64,000 nt of DNA from Undaria pinnatifida (Eukaryota > Sar > Phaeophyceae > Laminariales > Alariaceae), in the NCBI GenBank assembly GCA_012845835.1, contig JABAKD010000015.1:2597109-2661108 (forward strand). The letters are read 5' to 3'. Below, piece by piece: positions 21,376 through 32,189 of this stretch. The position numbers and the translations under genes were made by a program. Numbering within the stretch: the first letter of the stretch is position 1; each line of letters begins with the position of its first letter. The notes below the pieces were generated by a model. The model was not told where the DNA came from, searched no databases, and was given only the letters and a program-made list of their open reading frames with translations.

Positions 21376-21833
21376 ATTGGACAGAGTGATGCGTGTACGA
21401 CTAAACTTGCCAACGGCACTCGTACTGCACTTTGGGCTATCTGCTGTGGTTCTGGTTGCTACTAGTTGCTGCAGTATGTGCTAGAAGTTTCGCCCTTCGG
21501 CTACTGCTGCTACACCTGATGTTGTGTGTTTGCCAATGTCGTCAGTTGGCGTTCATGCTCGTCGTACATACTGCTGTTCTCACCCAGTACCTACGGGTTT
21601 CCTCGTACCTCAATCGTACGACGACGAGCTCAAAGCACAAGGAAGGTGACATGAAATGGCATGGACAATGACCACATAGAAGCGAGCACAGCGGGATAGT
21701 TCGCTGCGAATCACCCGCACAACTCGTTCATGCCTACAGCAGAGGCTGCCTGGAGTGTCAGCGGCCGTGCTAAAGCCAGGGCCAAAGGCCAAAGGGACGG
21801 CTCTACCTGCTTGGTTTTGTCTCGAGATTCTGT
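21376..21833 (+). repeat. 463-bp tandem duplication, unit 2
   Basis: Second unit, ending at CTCGAGATTCTGT. It has the same order of sequence as unit 1, with small deletions around 21690-21810. Confidence 0.85.
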
Positions 21834-22728
21834 GACGTGAAATATCATGATTTGGGAGTTATTTTGTCACGAAACGTCTTGCCGTCGGTAATTTGTGTCA
21901 CGAAGTTGTTGGATATCGTCGGTAATTTGTGTCACTTTTTGGGTGAACCCACAATAAAACATTGAATTTCCAACTAACTGGCAAAACGAGCAGAAACAAA
22001 AACAATAAAGGCCGAGCAAGAAACCAAACGAACTAGTAAAAAAGTACAGCAAAGAAACTAACGCTCGAGAGTATGCCACCGCGAAATTCCAAACATTATC
22101 AAGTACCGTGTAGAAATGATGCCAACTTTGTAAATCATCCAGGCGTTGCAGACATTAAGATTCAACCAAAATTTCCGAAATTCCTCCTCGACATGCGGTA
22201 TTTCTGCAAGTTCTCGCTTGCCTCGCTCGGCATCCGTCCGCGTTCACGTCAATGTGCGGAACGGAAACGGCAGGGCGAGGCGCGTTGGAGCCGCCCCCCG
22301 AAGGCGGCGCTCGAACGAAGCTATATTCGACCGAGAATTCCAGTTCCGCGAATCGCATACTTCGGCCGAGACAAAAAAAAACTCCTGACCAAATCCCTGA
22401 CACCAAAGAAGGATTTTATATAGATTTATTTATGTGGTATTTTGGTGTAGCATCTTCGGAGATGCGGGGAAACCTATGGTTTCCCGAACGGATATAATAA
22501 AATAAATAAGTGGTCCCTATTCCTATGTTTAGGGTCACCACGTGAGGGAATGGATTAATCCCCTGAGTGGGACCGCGCTTTCCTTCCTTCTATTCAGTAC
22601 CTTAGTACATATTTTCTACTTGTCCTCTCTTCCCAGCCCGATGGCGCTCCGGATTTCGTGACTCCCGTCTCCGCGAGCCAGCCTGTGCCCTTAGTACACC
22701 TGGGTTCATCCATCAACAGGCTGCCAGT
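21834..22728. other. No gene seen
   Basis: Includes a short direct repeat of GTCGGTAATTTGTGTCAC (21894 and 21928) and the block 22435-22500 shared with 5455-5505. The short open frames show no family resemblance. Confidence 0.4.
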
Positions 22729-23378
22729 TGTTAAGAAATTAGAGCGTACTATAATAGTCCGTTTGACCACTGGTACTAGGTAGAGCTTACCAATTGCCTA
22801 CCCAACCTAAGTATAACACTCTTCCCCCGTGGAACGGCGGGGTAACTGGTCGGCCGGATACACGGGCGGCCGTGTCAATATTCACGCGGTTGCATTTCCT
22901 TGGGATGCCGGGAGAGTATATTTCGTGTTCGACGTCATGGGGAAATTCGAAAATGTCATTATTGGTGGATGGTGGGATTCGAACCCACCACCCATAACAG
23001 ACTGATTCTTCGATAGCCCCCCCCCCAAAACCGGCGATTTCTTTAACGAACGTTTTATGGCTACTCGACACGAGCAAAAATGCTAGGAAAAAAATATCTC
23101 CATGCACTTTATTGTTTGCAAAGGACGATCGAACGATGGCGTCGGGGTAGCAAGGGGCACCGTAATTCAGACGTTACGGCCGGGAGCTGGTTTCAAAACC
23201 GGCGATTTCGTTAAAGAAAAATTGGGGGGGCTATCGTATAACGACAGAACACCCATGACCTGTCGACGACTTCACATGCTATAAGGGACTATCTATGGAG
23301 GGTAAAAATAATATTCCGTTTGACCACTGGTAAAAGGTCAGACTAACCAATTGCCTACCCAAATTGAGCCATATAACA
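22729..23378 (-). mobile_element. Miniature LTR retrotransposon, copy C, split by MITE-1
   Basis: The oldest-looking copy: terminal repeats begin TGTTAAGA at 22729 and end TATAACA at 23378. Flanks CAGT and AAGT match at three of four bases. The T-arm-like block reads GTGGGTTCGAATCCCACC on the minus strand. A 248-bp MITE-1 sits between the T-arm block and the primer-binding-site region. Confidence 0.8.
23000..23247 (+). mobile_element. MITE-1, complete copy inside a miniature LTR element
   Basis: Ends read GACTGATTCTTCGATAGCCC and, inverted, CTGTCGTTATACGATAGCCC. Flanking 4-bp repeat AACA at 22996-22999 and 23248-23251. Subterminal ACCGGCGATTTC occurs near both ends in opposite orientation. 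A second full copy is at 49020-49269, with partial copies at 29605-29690 and 31895-32021. No coding capacity. Confidence 0.8.
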
Positions 23379-23426
23379 AAGTAGTTCTGAGAAATAGATA
23401 GTTCCCTACCACATCAAAAAGCAAGC

Positions 23427-23466
23427 ATTCCTCCACATTCCACATTCCACATTCCACATTCCACAT
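23427..23466 (+). repeat. CCACATT short tandem repeat
   Basis: Five to six consecutive 7-bp units of ACATTCC type. Confidence 0.85.
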
Positions 23467-23469
23467 TAT

Positions 23470-24339
23470 TACCACGCACGGCTGACTGAGTATACACATC
23501 ACGAGTCACGAGCCGTCCTTACGAAGTGGGACCAGGTCCGGAAATTATTTATGGTTGGAGCACACAAGCAGCAGGTGAAACAGCATTGATTGGATCATCT
23601 GGTTTGTTGCTTCGAGCTGGGGCAGCCAAGATTGTGTCAAGCCAGGAGATCGGCCACGCACCGCCCAATTTTACGCAGTTGGCATGAAAATTTGGCACGG
23701 CGTTTCTAGTCATATATTCATCAACAGAGACGTGTCTTGCCGGGCTTTTATTTTTGAGAGAGATAAATGACCAAACTTGCAACCGAAGTAAACACGAGGG
23801 CTGCAACTTTTGAAACTTGAACTGGAACTTCAAACTTGAAACTGGAAACGTGAAACTAAAAATTTATCCGAAAACGGAAAACAAAAGGCCAGGCAAGACG
23901 TTATTTCACACGGGCGTCACGGATACGATGCTAAAATTCCAGGTCGAAGATAATCGCAATTTTGAGCTGTGCAACGCAGTAAACACACCATTTTCTCGTT
24001 TTGTTCGTTTGTTTGGTTGTTTGGGCTTTTACTTCTACGAAGTATGCTTTGTACCTGGTACTAATTGTAGAAGCTGAAACGGGGGGGGGAACCGTTGCAC
24101 TGCCCCCGTCCCCCCCCGGATGCGCACGCCTCCCCTACCTCTTCTTAAATAATAGCAGGAGGGAGAAGGGGAAGGAGGGGCCGCTCCCTCCCTTTCGCCT
24201 CATGATTGCGTCCCCCCCACCCACACAAACGAAACGCGGTCGACCTAACTACCGGTCGCGCTCCGCTATTGAGACGCCTTTCCTTCTTGGATTTCGTGTG
24301 CAACCGGAGGCCCGTTCATTCAGGACTTCGATGTTGCTA
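23470..24339. other. No gene seen
   Basis: Low-complexity words (GAAACTTGAA, 23800-23860) and G-runs or C-runs near 24080-24120. No convincing coding frame. Confidence 0.4.
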
Positions 24340-24985
24340 AAATGGCCAGATAGTTCCGTTTCTAACGGCCCGTGCGATCGGGGATCTACTTGACTCCCCA
24401 CTATGTGTGTGTTTTCTTGTGCGTTTACCGTTTCTAACGGCCGGCTCATATCGGAAACTCCCCGCAATTGCCAAACGGTTAATAATAACACCACCGTGAT
24501 TCCGTTTCTAACTGCCCGTGCGCCCGAAAAATTCACTGCTAATTGACCACTGTACTGCCTGTCGCGTGCTTTTAGGTGATTTTTCCGTTTCAAACGACCC
24601 GCTCCTGTCGGGACCCCACCTTGACTGCCAAACGATCATGGATGCAGTGATTTTCGATTCTAATGACCCATGCGATCGAGATTATGCCACCATTGACTGA
24701 CGACTATGTGCTTGTGCTTTCGGATAGTCCTGTTTCTAACGGCCCGTTCATGCGGGGAACCCACTACCATTGCTAAACGATTATTATATAAGCGTGTTGA
24801 TTTGCGTTTCTAACGGCCCGTGCAATCGGTGTCATGCCATCACCAATCGATCACCACCTACGCGTGCGTTCGGGTGGTTCCATTTCGAACAGCCCGTGCC
24901 ACCACGAAGGCCGAACGACTATTAATATATGTGATGATTCGTTTCAAACTGCCCGTGCGATCGGCATTGTGACATCGCAAAATCG
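24340..24985 (+). repeat. Degenerate tandem array, period about 75 bp
   Basis: The word GTTTCTAACGGCCCGTGCGATCGG, in full or degenerate form, recurs at about 24356, 24428, 24502, 24586, 24655, 24731, 24807, 24884 and 24941. Spacing is 57-84 bp. The units share GGGG(A)CCCC- and CCAAACGATT-like parts. An old satellite-like array. Confidence 0.75.
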
Positions 24986-25529
24986 ACCACTTCGTCCTCT
25001 TCCTCTTCGTTTGCCCACCCGGCGTGGATATTTACGGGAGAGTGGGTGGGAAAAAAACAGCTTAACGACCCCTTGACGTTCCTTGCCCGGTGCCACGGTC
25101 CTATTTAGCTCGTGCAGGCCCTCGCCCGTTAGCTATCTCTTCTTGGCTATTACGCTGTACCGACGATTCCCCGCTTCACACGACTCCACGGTTGCTTGTT
25201 ATCATCTGACCTCTCAGTATACCTCTCTGCCCCACATCCATGTGGAACTTATAATGTTTCTGTTTTATTACCCAGTCCCAAACATGCCGCAATTCTACAT
25301 GGAACCCCCGGAAATTTCGTTATTCTACTTCTGTTTACTGTTCTATCTTTCTGCCCGTTACCCCCAAACACCAGGTTGTCCCAACGGCAACCTTCCTCTT
25401 TGCTTGTTCGTTTGTTTTTTTGTTTGATTTTTTATAATCTCTATCATTAATTTATCTTCCCCTTTTTTATTTTCATCCTCCCCTTGCCTTAGTCGTATAA
25501 TTCAGAGCCAGGGTCGCTAAGCAGGCTCT

Positions 25530-25913
25530 TGTTATAAGGCTTAGTTTGGGTAAGCTATTGGTTAACCTTTTGCAAGTGATCAAACGGACTAATACCCCAC
25601 TAATTACCTTAACAGATAGCGTCGTCGGCAGGACCATGGGTTTTTGGGTAATGGGTTCGATCCCCACCATCCACAATAATAAACTTTTCAGATTTTCCCC
25701 ATGTCGAACTTGAAAAATACCCTCCCTGGTATACCCAGGGAATGAAACGGCTTGGATATTGACAGAGGTCCGCCGTATATCCGGCCGACCTGCTATCCCG
25801 CCGTTTCAGGGGGGGCGAGTGTTATAAGGCTTAGTTTGGGTAAGCTATTTGTTAACCTTTTGCAAGTGGTCAAACGGACTACATCGTAATACCCCACTAA
25901 TAAAACCTTGACA
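25530..25913 (+). mobile_element. Miniature LTR retrotransposon, copy E (complete, 384 bp)
   Basis: Terminal direct repeats 25530-25614 and 25820-25913 (the second has a 7-base insertion). Flanking 4-bp duplication CTCT (25526-25529 and 25914-25917). The primer-binding-site region starts at 25617 as TAGCGTCGTCGGCAGGAC, two bases after the repeat. The T-arm-like block TGGGTTCGATCCCCA follows, and a G-run precedes the second repeat. Confidence 0.9.
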
Positions 25914-26070
25914 CTCTTCTTCCCCCTCCCCACTGCGATATGCGCCTTCAATTTTATCGCGAGAGGACTTCATTCATTCAGCACTTTCTCCTCTCATCGG
26001 CTCGTCGCGTAGAACTTGCCCACGCTATGAAATGCTCTCGGCAGTTGGTGTCTCTAGAAATAAAACCCCA

Positions 26071-26150
26071 TACATAACGCGATTTGAACCCCTGATTTCA
26101 ACGTTATACTTAGTTATATAGTAGTGCTCGAGGTTAACCACTCCAACAGT
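26071..26150 (-). repeat. tRNA-like sequence (SINE head or tRNA relic)
   Basis: The minus strand reads TTGGAGTGGTTAACCTCGAGC, a D-arm and A-box-like stretch. GGGGTTCAAATCG, one base off the B-box consensus, follows about 45 bases later. It shares GGTTAACCTCGAGC with the SINE head at 13150-13222. The acceptor stem does not close. Confidence 0.5.
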
Positions 26151-26528
26151 AGACTACCTGCGAAGCGTGTACCATTCATTACTTATCGTGTCACTTGTAC
26201 TAAGTAGAGAATATCGTGTTGGCCATATCTGTCTCGTGACGATCGACGAATTGAGCAATAAAAGTGATGTTGATATTTTCCTTGTTGCGTCGTCATTGAT
26301 GTTTTACACGTAGTTCTAGTTTATACTCACCCTCACAACCTAATCGAGGCCGAAGCATTCATTTCGGAATTTTGTAAGTAAACATATGCTGCATTTTCGT
26401 TTTCGCCGATATCTTGTGCTATTGAAATGGTCAAATCATCATTATTATTGTTACTGTCACAATAATATGTTGTTGTTTTTTTTGCACCTGACCTCCTCCG
26501 TGTCAGGGTCAATGCTCCTAATTCCCAG

Positions 26529-26922
26529 TGTTATACGGCTTAGTTTGGGTAAGCTATTGGTTAACCTTTTGCAAGTGATCAAACGGACTAGTACCCCACT
26601 AATTCCTTAACAAATGGCGTCGTCGGCAGGACCATGGGTTTTTGGGTCGTGGGTTCGAATCCCACCATCCACAATAATACATTTTTCAGATTTTCCCTAT
26701 CTATGTCGAACTTGAAAATTACTCTCCCCGGTATACCCAGGAAATAAAACGGCTTGCTTGGTAATTGACAGGTCCGCCCGTATATCCGGCCTATACCCGG
26801 TCTACCTGCTATCATCCCGCCGTTTCAGGGGGGGGGAGTGTTATAAGGGTTAGTTTGGGTAAGCTATTGGTTAACCTTTTGCAAGTGGTCAAACGGACTA
26901 ATACCCCACCAACTCCTTAACA
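26529..26922 (+). mobile_element. Miniature LTR retrotransposon, copy F (best copy, 394 bp)
   Basis: Two 84-bp terminal repeats (26529-26612 and 26839-26922), TG...CA with TGTTA/TAACA ends. Flanking duplication CCAG (26525-26528 and 26923-26926). At 26615-26632 is TGGCGTCGTCGGCAGGAC. Read as a primer-binding site it pairs with a tRNA 3' end having CCA, a G discriminator, a 7-base acceptor strand CGACGAC and T-stem CCTGC, the layout of eukaryotic tRNA-Ser. At 26649-26665 a perfect tRNA T-arm follows (GTGGG-TTCGAAT-CCCAC), containing the B box GGTTCGAATCC, then CATCCAC. The polypurine tract is 26827-26838. No open reading frame, so it must move in trans. Confidence 0.92.
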
Positions 26923-27011
26923 CCAGGTCCATGTTTGAAGCAGTTGGCGAGATCTTATTGAAACGTTCTTCCAGGTAGGTAGTAGGTACTACACCATATG
27001 ACTATATGATA

Positions 27012-27290
27012 CAGGGGGGGTACCCCGATTTCACTGCCGGACTTTCGCCGCTCGCGCGAGTGACTCAGCACTACTACTTACTGCTGTATGTATGCGATTG
27101 TTTTGGCGCAGCAAAGTAAGTTACCACTCTACTGCGAATACTTTTCGTCAAGTTAAAACACCAAGAAAACGTAAGACCGCCAAGGAACAGAGGGGTTACT
27201 GTGTTACTCGCGCGAGTGACCCCGAGCCACTTCAAATTGTGAAGTGCAAAAATGAACCCAAAAGTAAGGTAAATTCCTACCACCGTGCGT
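27012..27290 (+). mobile_element. MITE-2, degenerate copy 3
   Basis: Similar to 3525-3778: GGGGGGGTACCCC(G/C)ATTT near the left, an internal CAAGAAAACGTAAGA, and GGGTTAC...ACTCGCGCGAGTGACCCC near the right. The outermost terminal repeats are lost. Confidence 0.65.
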
Positions 27291-27439
27291 AGCATTTGTC
27301 CAGCTCGGTTGGTCACTACTGTTACTGGTATGCCAGGAACGTTTTATATGGCTGGCCGAGCACGTAGTAGTTGTAGTAGTAGTGTAGTAGTCATCGTCGC
27401 CCCCATACCGAATGCTAAAACAAAGTCTTGTAACTTATA

Positions 27440-27560
27440 ATTAATTAGCAATAAAGAACGCAGCGACAAAGCAGATGAGACCACACCCAGCTGGTGTCGG
27501 GGTAGCACCCAAACTGGGTTCCGAATACAACTACCAGATAGAAGAGTGTTAGCAGCATTG
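27440..27560 (+). repeat. Family T repeat, copy 1
   Basis: Shares GCAGATGA(C/G)ACCAC, GGGGTAGCACC and ACTGGGTTCCGAAT with 35750-35830 and 35975-36040. Three diverged copies; nature unknown. Confidence 0.6.
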
Positions 27561-28689
27561 TTGCCTGGTCTCTGTCCTCCGTTTACTGTATGTATCTACG
27601 ACGGCGATGTTCGTATCGACATCGTCGCCTCGCAAAACAACAAAAAAAAGAAAAATCCTATAAATAACTGACGGGGCGAAGAAAGGGGGAAAGGGAGCAA
27701 AAACTGGTTCATCAGCGACAACCCGCACAACAACAGCGTTGTTGGTTTTACCCCACCATATATATTGTGACACTGAGTAACACTGTATCCCAGAGGGGAG
27801 TGGATCAGGCGACCCAAATGACAAAAACAACAACAGAACACAAGGTAGTCGTAGAGTAGTAGCAGCTTGTTGAGGTTACATAGACGGGTTCCACCTACTA
27901 GTAGTCGCCTGTGGTGCCTTGCTATACCCTGTCTGCCGTCTTCTGTTTTTGCTTTATTGGAGTACCGAACATCTAGAAGAGCCAGACAAGCGACTAGGCA
28001 TCATAGGTACGCGCTGAAAAAGGCTTTACAGACTCTACAGATGCAAAACGCGCCAGCAGGGAGTAGGGGAAAAAAAAGCGAATAAATAGCGTGACGGTGT
28101 CGACGAAACCGGACAAAAAAAAATTCACGGAGATTAGACTATATATATATTAAAAGAAATGACCTTGCGGAAAAAGAAAAAGAGCAGAATGAACGAGAGC
28201 CGAGAGATAAACAGAACGATGTCGGAACGACCGCGATCGGAGGGCCCTCTCATGATGATGCAAGAAAATAGTTAGAACCGCAGAAAACGGACGAAAAAAG
28301 ACGACGCGGCCACCGAATCGACATCGAACGGAGCAGAGACGTTGTTGTAGATATGTATTTTAACACATGCTACGGCCGGGTCGTGTTGGATATCATTACT
28401 ATTAAATTACCAAAACAAGTTTCGATAAATTATTAGACCATGTCGTTCGACAAAAAAAAAAACCAAACCGAAAAAAACGGCGTTCAGCACGCCTGTATAT
28501 AATTAGGAATTTAATTTTAAGAAACAATTAATTGGCGTTTTGCACCGTTCCGCGAACTAAGACGTTTGATATAACAAATTTTCTGCTGAACTCGGAGAGA
28601 AAAATAAGGCTTGAGGTGAGACGCAATAATAATAATGATTTATAATGGTAGGAGTTTCTTAACGCCCGTCGCGTACTGTAGGCTGTCCC
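27561..28689. other. No gene seen
   Basis: AT-rich, purine-rich sequence with A-runs and a short (AT)n at 28140. No repeat family recognised. Confidence 0.4.
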
Positions 28690-29340
28690 ATCGAACATCT
28701 CATCATGGTAAATTCTATGGGGAGTCCGTGACGTCCCATGGGATGTCCAACGGAATGCCCCGTGGGACTATCTACCCGAAAGGACGTTCGACAGGATGTC
28801 CCATGGAACAAACGACACCCCATGGGTCACATCTTATGGGACATCCCATGGGACATCCCATGGGATCTATGAGTTCCCATGGATGATCCCATGGAATGTG
28901 TGTGATGTGTCCCACGCGATGTCCCGTGACATGAAAGACCTCCCATAGGGGCATGGGATTTATTTTCCCATGGGACATACCATGATACGAACGACCTCCC
29001 ATGGGCCTCCCACAAGATGTCCTACGGGATATGCCCCGAACGATGAGTATCCCAGTGGACGTATGATACGAACTGCGATATAGTCAATCTCATGCGACGA
29101 ATCGTTTGATGTCCAATGAGGGGCCCTACATCCCATGCCATGTACCATGATCTGCCATTAACGTCTTACGAACGACATCCCATGGTGGGTCATCCCATTG
29201 GATGGCCCGTAGGATGCTTGGCACGCCATGGGACGTGTCATGGGAATATTAAGAGACTACGTACGGGACATGGGGCAGCTCGTGGCAAAGTACATGACCC
29301 AAGCCATAGAGTTCTCGGCATCCCATGCAACGTTTCGTAA
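28690..29340. repeat. Degenerate array of CCCATGGGA palindromes
   Basis: Dozens of CCCATGGGA(C)ATC words and degenerate versions, spaced mostly by 10-25 bases and strongest at 28730-29000. The unit is itself palindromic, so both strands read alike. The methionine-rich and glycine-rich open frames here are products of the repeat. Confidence 0.8.
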
Positions 29341-29604
29341 TCTGCTTAAATCTATCGCATGGGCAAAAAATAAATGTAAGTTCTCGTGTTGATGACGCAA
29401 AACCATTTCATATCAACTCATGCCGCAAAAAATTTGAAAATAGGCGGTGAGCGGGTGGGATTGTTTCGCCGGTATTCGCCTCCGTTATCGCAATCGTCAT
29501 CGTCATCGATTGTTTTGTTTTTAGTTACGATCACACCAATGGGTATCGTTATCGTTATCGTCATCGTTATCGAAGTTATTCTGGCCTCATCGTACCGAAG
29601 ACCG

Positions 29605-29690
29605 GTCTACGATACCTCCCCCCACCGCCTAAACCAGCGATATCCTTTGACGAACGATTCATGACTGGTCGACACGGGGAAGGATGCTGT
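29605..29690 (+). mobile_element. MITE-1 left-end fragment
   Basis: GATACCTCCCCCC...CCAGCGATATCCTTTGACGAACG...CGACACG matches 23009-23075 of the full copy. It is truncated where the MITE-2 copy begins. Confidence 0.55.
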
Positions 29691-29706
29691 GCAAAAAGAA
29701 ATTTAG

Positions 29707-29946
29707 TTACCAAAGCTTAGGTAAGGGGGATGCTCCCATTCTCCCTATCGGGTTTGAGTCACTCGCACTATTAATAGTGACTATTCACGACAAAAACACC
29801 GTATTAAAATTCCATTTCGGATTCATGTCGCCAAGTAAATCAGCATACCAGGCGAAGATCGGACAGGAACAGGGCGGTCACTCGCGCGAGTGATCCAAAG
29901 CCAATGAAAAAAAAAACTCCCGAAAGTGGCCCCCTACCGCATGACC
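29707..29946 (+). mobile_element. MITE-2, degenerate copy 4
   Basis: Ends ACCAAAGCTTAGGTAAGGGG and CCCCCTACCGCATGACC are degenerate versions of the family terminal repeat. A GGTCACTCGCGCGAGTGATC palindrome is kept near the right end. It lies between a MITE-1 fragment and the start of LINE-2. Confidence 0.65.
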
Positions 29947-29949
29947 GAA

Positions 29950-31830
29950 TGAATGTGCGAGAAGTGCTGTGATGCTGGACGGGGAAATATCCAAATATGT
30001 TACCATATTTTACAAGGAGTTGCACAGGCATGCACTCTATCACCCAATCTATTCAAGGTATACATTAATTACATGAAAGTAGCAGCAGTCGAAACAGCAA
30101 AGCAAGGAATCACGATGGGGGGAAGATACGGTGTCGGGGTTGGTTGATGTTTGCGGATGATTTCGTGGGGATATAACAAATACCCGAAGGAGTGCAGAAA
30201 CAAATGGAGAAAGCACTAGATTGCACTAGAATAATGGAGAGTGTCAGCGAACGTGGAAAATGCACAGTAGTTGTATGTAGCGAAGATAAGGTGAATCCGG
30301 TAAATTTCAAATGGATGTGGGGAGAAGCTGAACTACCGATCGTAGACCCGTATACGTACCTTAGCGTAGAGATCCCAAAGGATTGCTCTTGGGATGCACA
30401 CATACATAGCGAAAGCAATAATAATATAGAAAAGGGTAAATCACAAGTAGGCAAGATGGATGCGATATTAACAGACGCGCACCTTAACTCTAGGATTAAA
30501 ATATGTATTCTGATTAATCTGATTGTACCAAAGTTATTGTACACACATGCAGGAGAAGCATGGAAAGGGAACACGAAATTCGTAAACAACTAGAAGCAGT
30601 GCAGATGACAGAGTAGTAGTAGCTAAAAATATTCTAGGATGCTTAATCAAGCACGACGCATAATACAGTATTAAGAGCAGAACGAAGAATGTACCCACTT
30701 GAAACAAATAGAGAGTGAGGAATTTGAAATGACAACATAAAATAAAGAATATGACATAAAAGAGGTTGCCAGCCACACAGTTGATAGCGTGGCTGTATGG
30801 GAGAAAATAACAAAAGGGCGAGCTGGAATAAGATGCAATAACATAGTCGAGAAAATATGGAGGGATTTAGGGGGAGACCAAGAAGAGGTACTACTGTCTA
30901 TAGAGAAGTTTGGCGGGTGCAAGACAGAAGAAGTAAACGAAATAGTAAAAGAAAGGGAAAGGCTATGATAGCGCTAAGAAATATATATGGTGAAGGAGGA
31001 GAAGCACATAGAGATAGATTTACGGGGGTTTGAGGGAAGATATTGGAATGAAAACGTACCTGAACGGCCCAATGGACTACGCAAAAAACCTGAAACTGCT
31101 TTTTCTTGTACGGGACCTGGACCTACCAGAAAGAAGAAATAGATAATATACCAGTAGTCGGGAGGAGGAAGTGACCATAAATATGTGCTCGTGTGGCACA
31201 ACAATATGGAGTAGGATCCACATAGGACCCAGGCTACGGTAGGGGGGTCCCCTTTTGGGCCTCTTGTTTCAGTGGCTAGGGGTCACTCGCGCGAGTAACC
31301 CCTTTGTTCCTATGCAATCTTACGTTTTCTTTATGTTTTACATTGACGAAACCAATCCGCAATGCAAAGGTGATCAAAGCTGCGCCAAACCAAGTGCCTA
31401 AACCATCTTCATCCGTAGGGTGCAGAGCTACTCGTGCGAGTGGCTCAAACACACCAGTAAAAATGGGGGTCCCCCCCTACCGTAGCCTTGGTCATTAGAT
31501 AGTACGATAATAATGTGAAATATACAAGGAGGAACGAGATGCGTTAGAGGAGGGGATGAGGAAATTGGACGTGTGTGACATGGATGAGTTTGGTAGACTA
31601 GAGAGTAGCGAGAAAACGATCGCTATCCTAGGAGATAGATGGTGGCCGCAGACGGCGAAACAGGACGGGGATAGGATAAAAAAATAATTTCTATGTAGTA
31701 TATGGAAGAAACGTAATGAGCGCTCAAATGTTGGAGGTGTCTCTAATAGGAGTAGGAACGGCGCGCCGCTTCGAAAGGGATGCGTGGTCAACGGTCCAAT
31801 GACTAAGGCAAGCAACAAATGAGTACGCCC
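29950..31830 (+). pseudogene. LINE-2: decayed non-LTR reverse transcriptase, split by MITE-2
   Basis: Plus-strand C-terminal half of a second LINE. Recognisable pieces: a palm motif reading LMFADDFVGI near 30148; a readable stretch at 30192-30593 with PIVDPYTYLSVEIPKDCSWD, INLIVPKLLYTHAGEAWKGN; further frame-broken parts (NTVLRAERRMYPL-like near 30665, IRCNNIVEKIWRDLGGDQEE near 30825); and a final piece at 31494-31800 with EFGRLESSEKTIAILGDRWW. MITE-2 (31226-31493) lies between the last two. Many stops and shifts. Unrelated in detail to LINE-1. Confidence 0.85.
31226..31493 (-). mobile_element. MITE-2, complete copy 2, inside LINE-2
   Basis: 268 bp with ends GACCCAGGCTACGGTAGGGG and (inverted) GACCAAGGCTACGGTAGGGG, nearly identical to the 3510 copy throughout in reverse orientation. 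ATAG occurs just before it and again 5 bases after it, but the target duplication is not certain. Confidence 0.85.
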
Positions 31831-31894
31831 CCCTTAACATGCCCCCCCGCCCTGCCGTAGCCTGCTTGGTCTCAGATGATTTTTGTTAGCAATT

Positions 31895-32021
31895 GGCTAT
31901 CGAACGATGACGTCGGAGGCAAGGGCCACCGTATTTCAGGAGATGCGGCCGGAAAAAAGTTTCAAAACGGGCGATTTCTTTGTTTAAGAAAGGCCGGGGG
32001 GGGGCTACCGAAGAACGACTC
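31895..32021 (+). mobile_element. MITE-1 right-half fragment
   Basis: Matches 23120-23247 (ATCGAACGATG(A/G)CGTCGG, ACCGTA(A/T)TTCAG, CGGGCGATTTC) and ends GGGGCTACCGAAGAACGACTC, the best-preserved family terminus. The left half is missing. Confidence 0.7.
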
Positions 32022-32189
32022 CGAAACGGTTTTAGTTTCGATATCCAACACCACGTACGGCAGAGGTGCACTCCTTTGTTCTGGGGTTACTGACACGAAG
32101 AGTTCTGCATGTCACCCAAAAAATAATTTTTGAGTGCTCTAACTAAGCTGAAAGTGCAATTCGATGAACAGACTCTACGTACGCCCCAT

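Noticed and set aside
28635-29015. Met/Gly/His-rich frames on both strands
   Set aside because: Translations of the CCCATGGG palindrome array.
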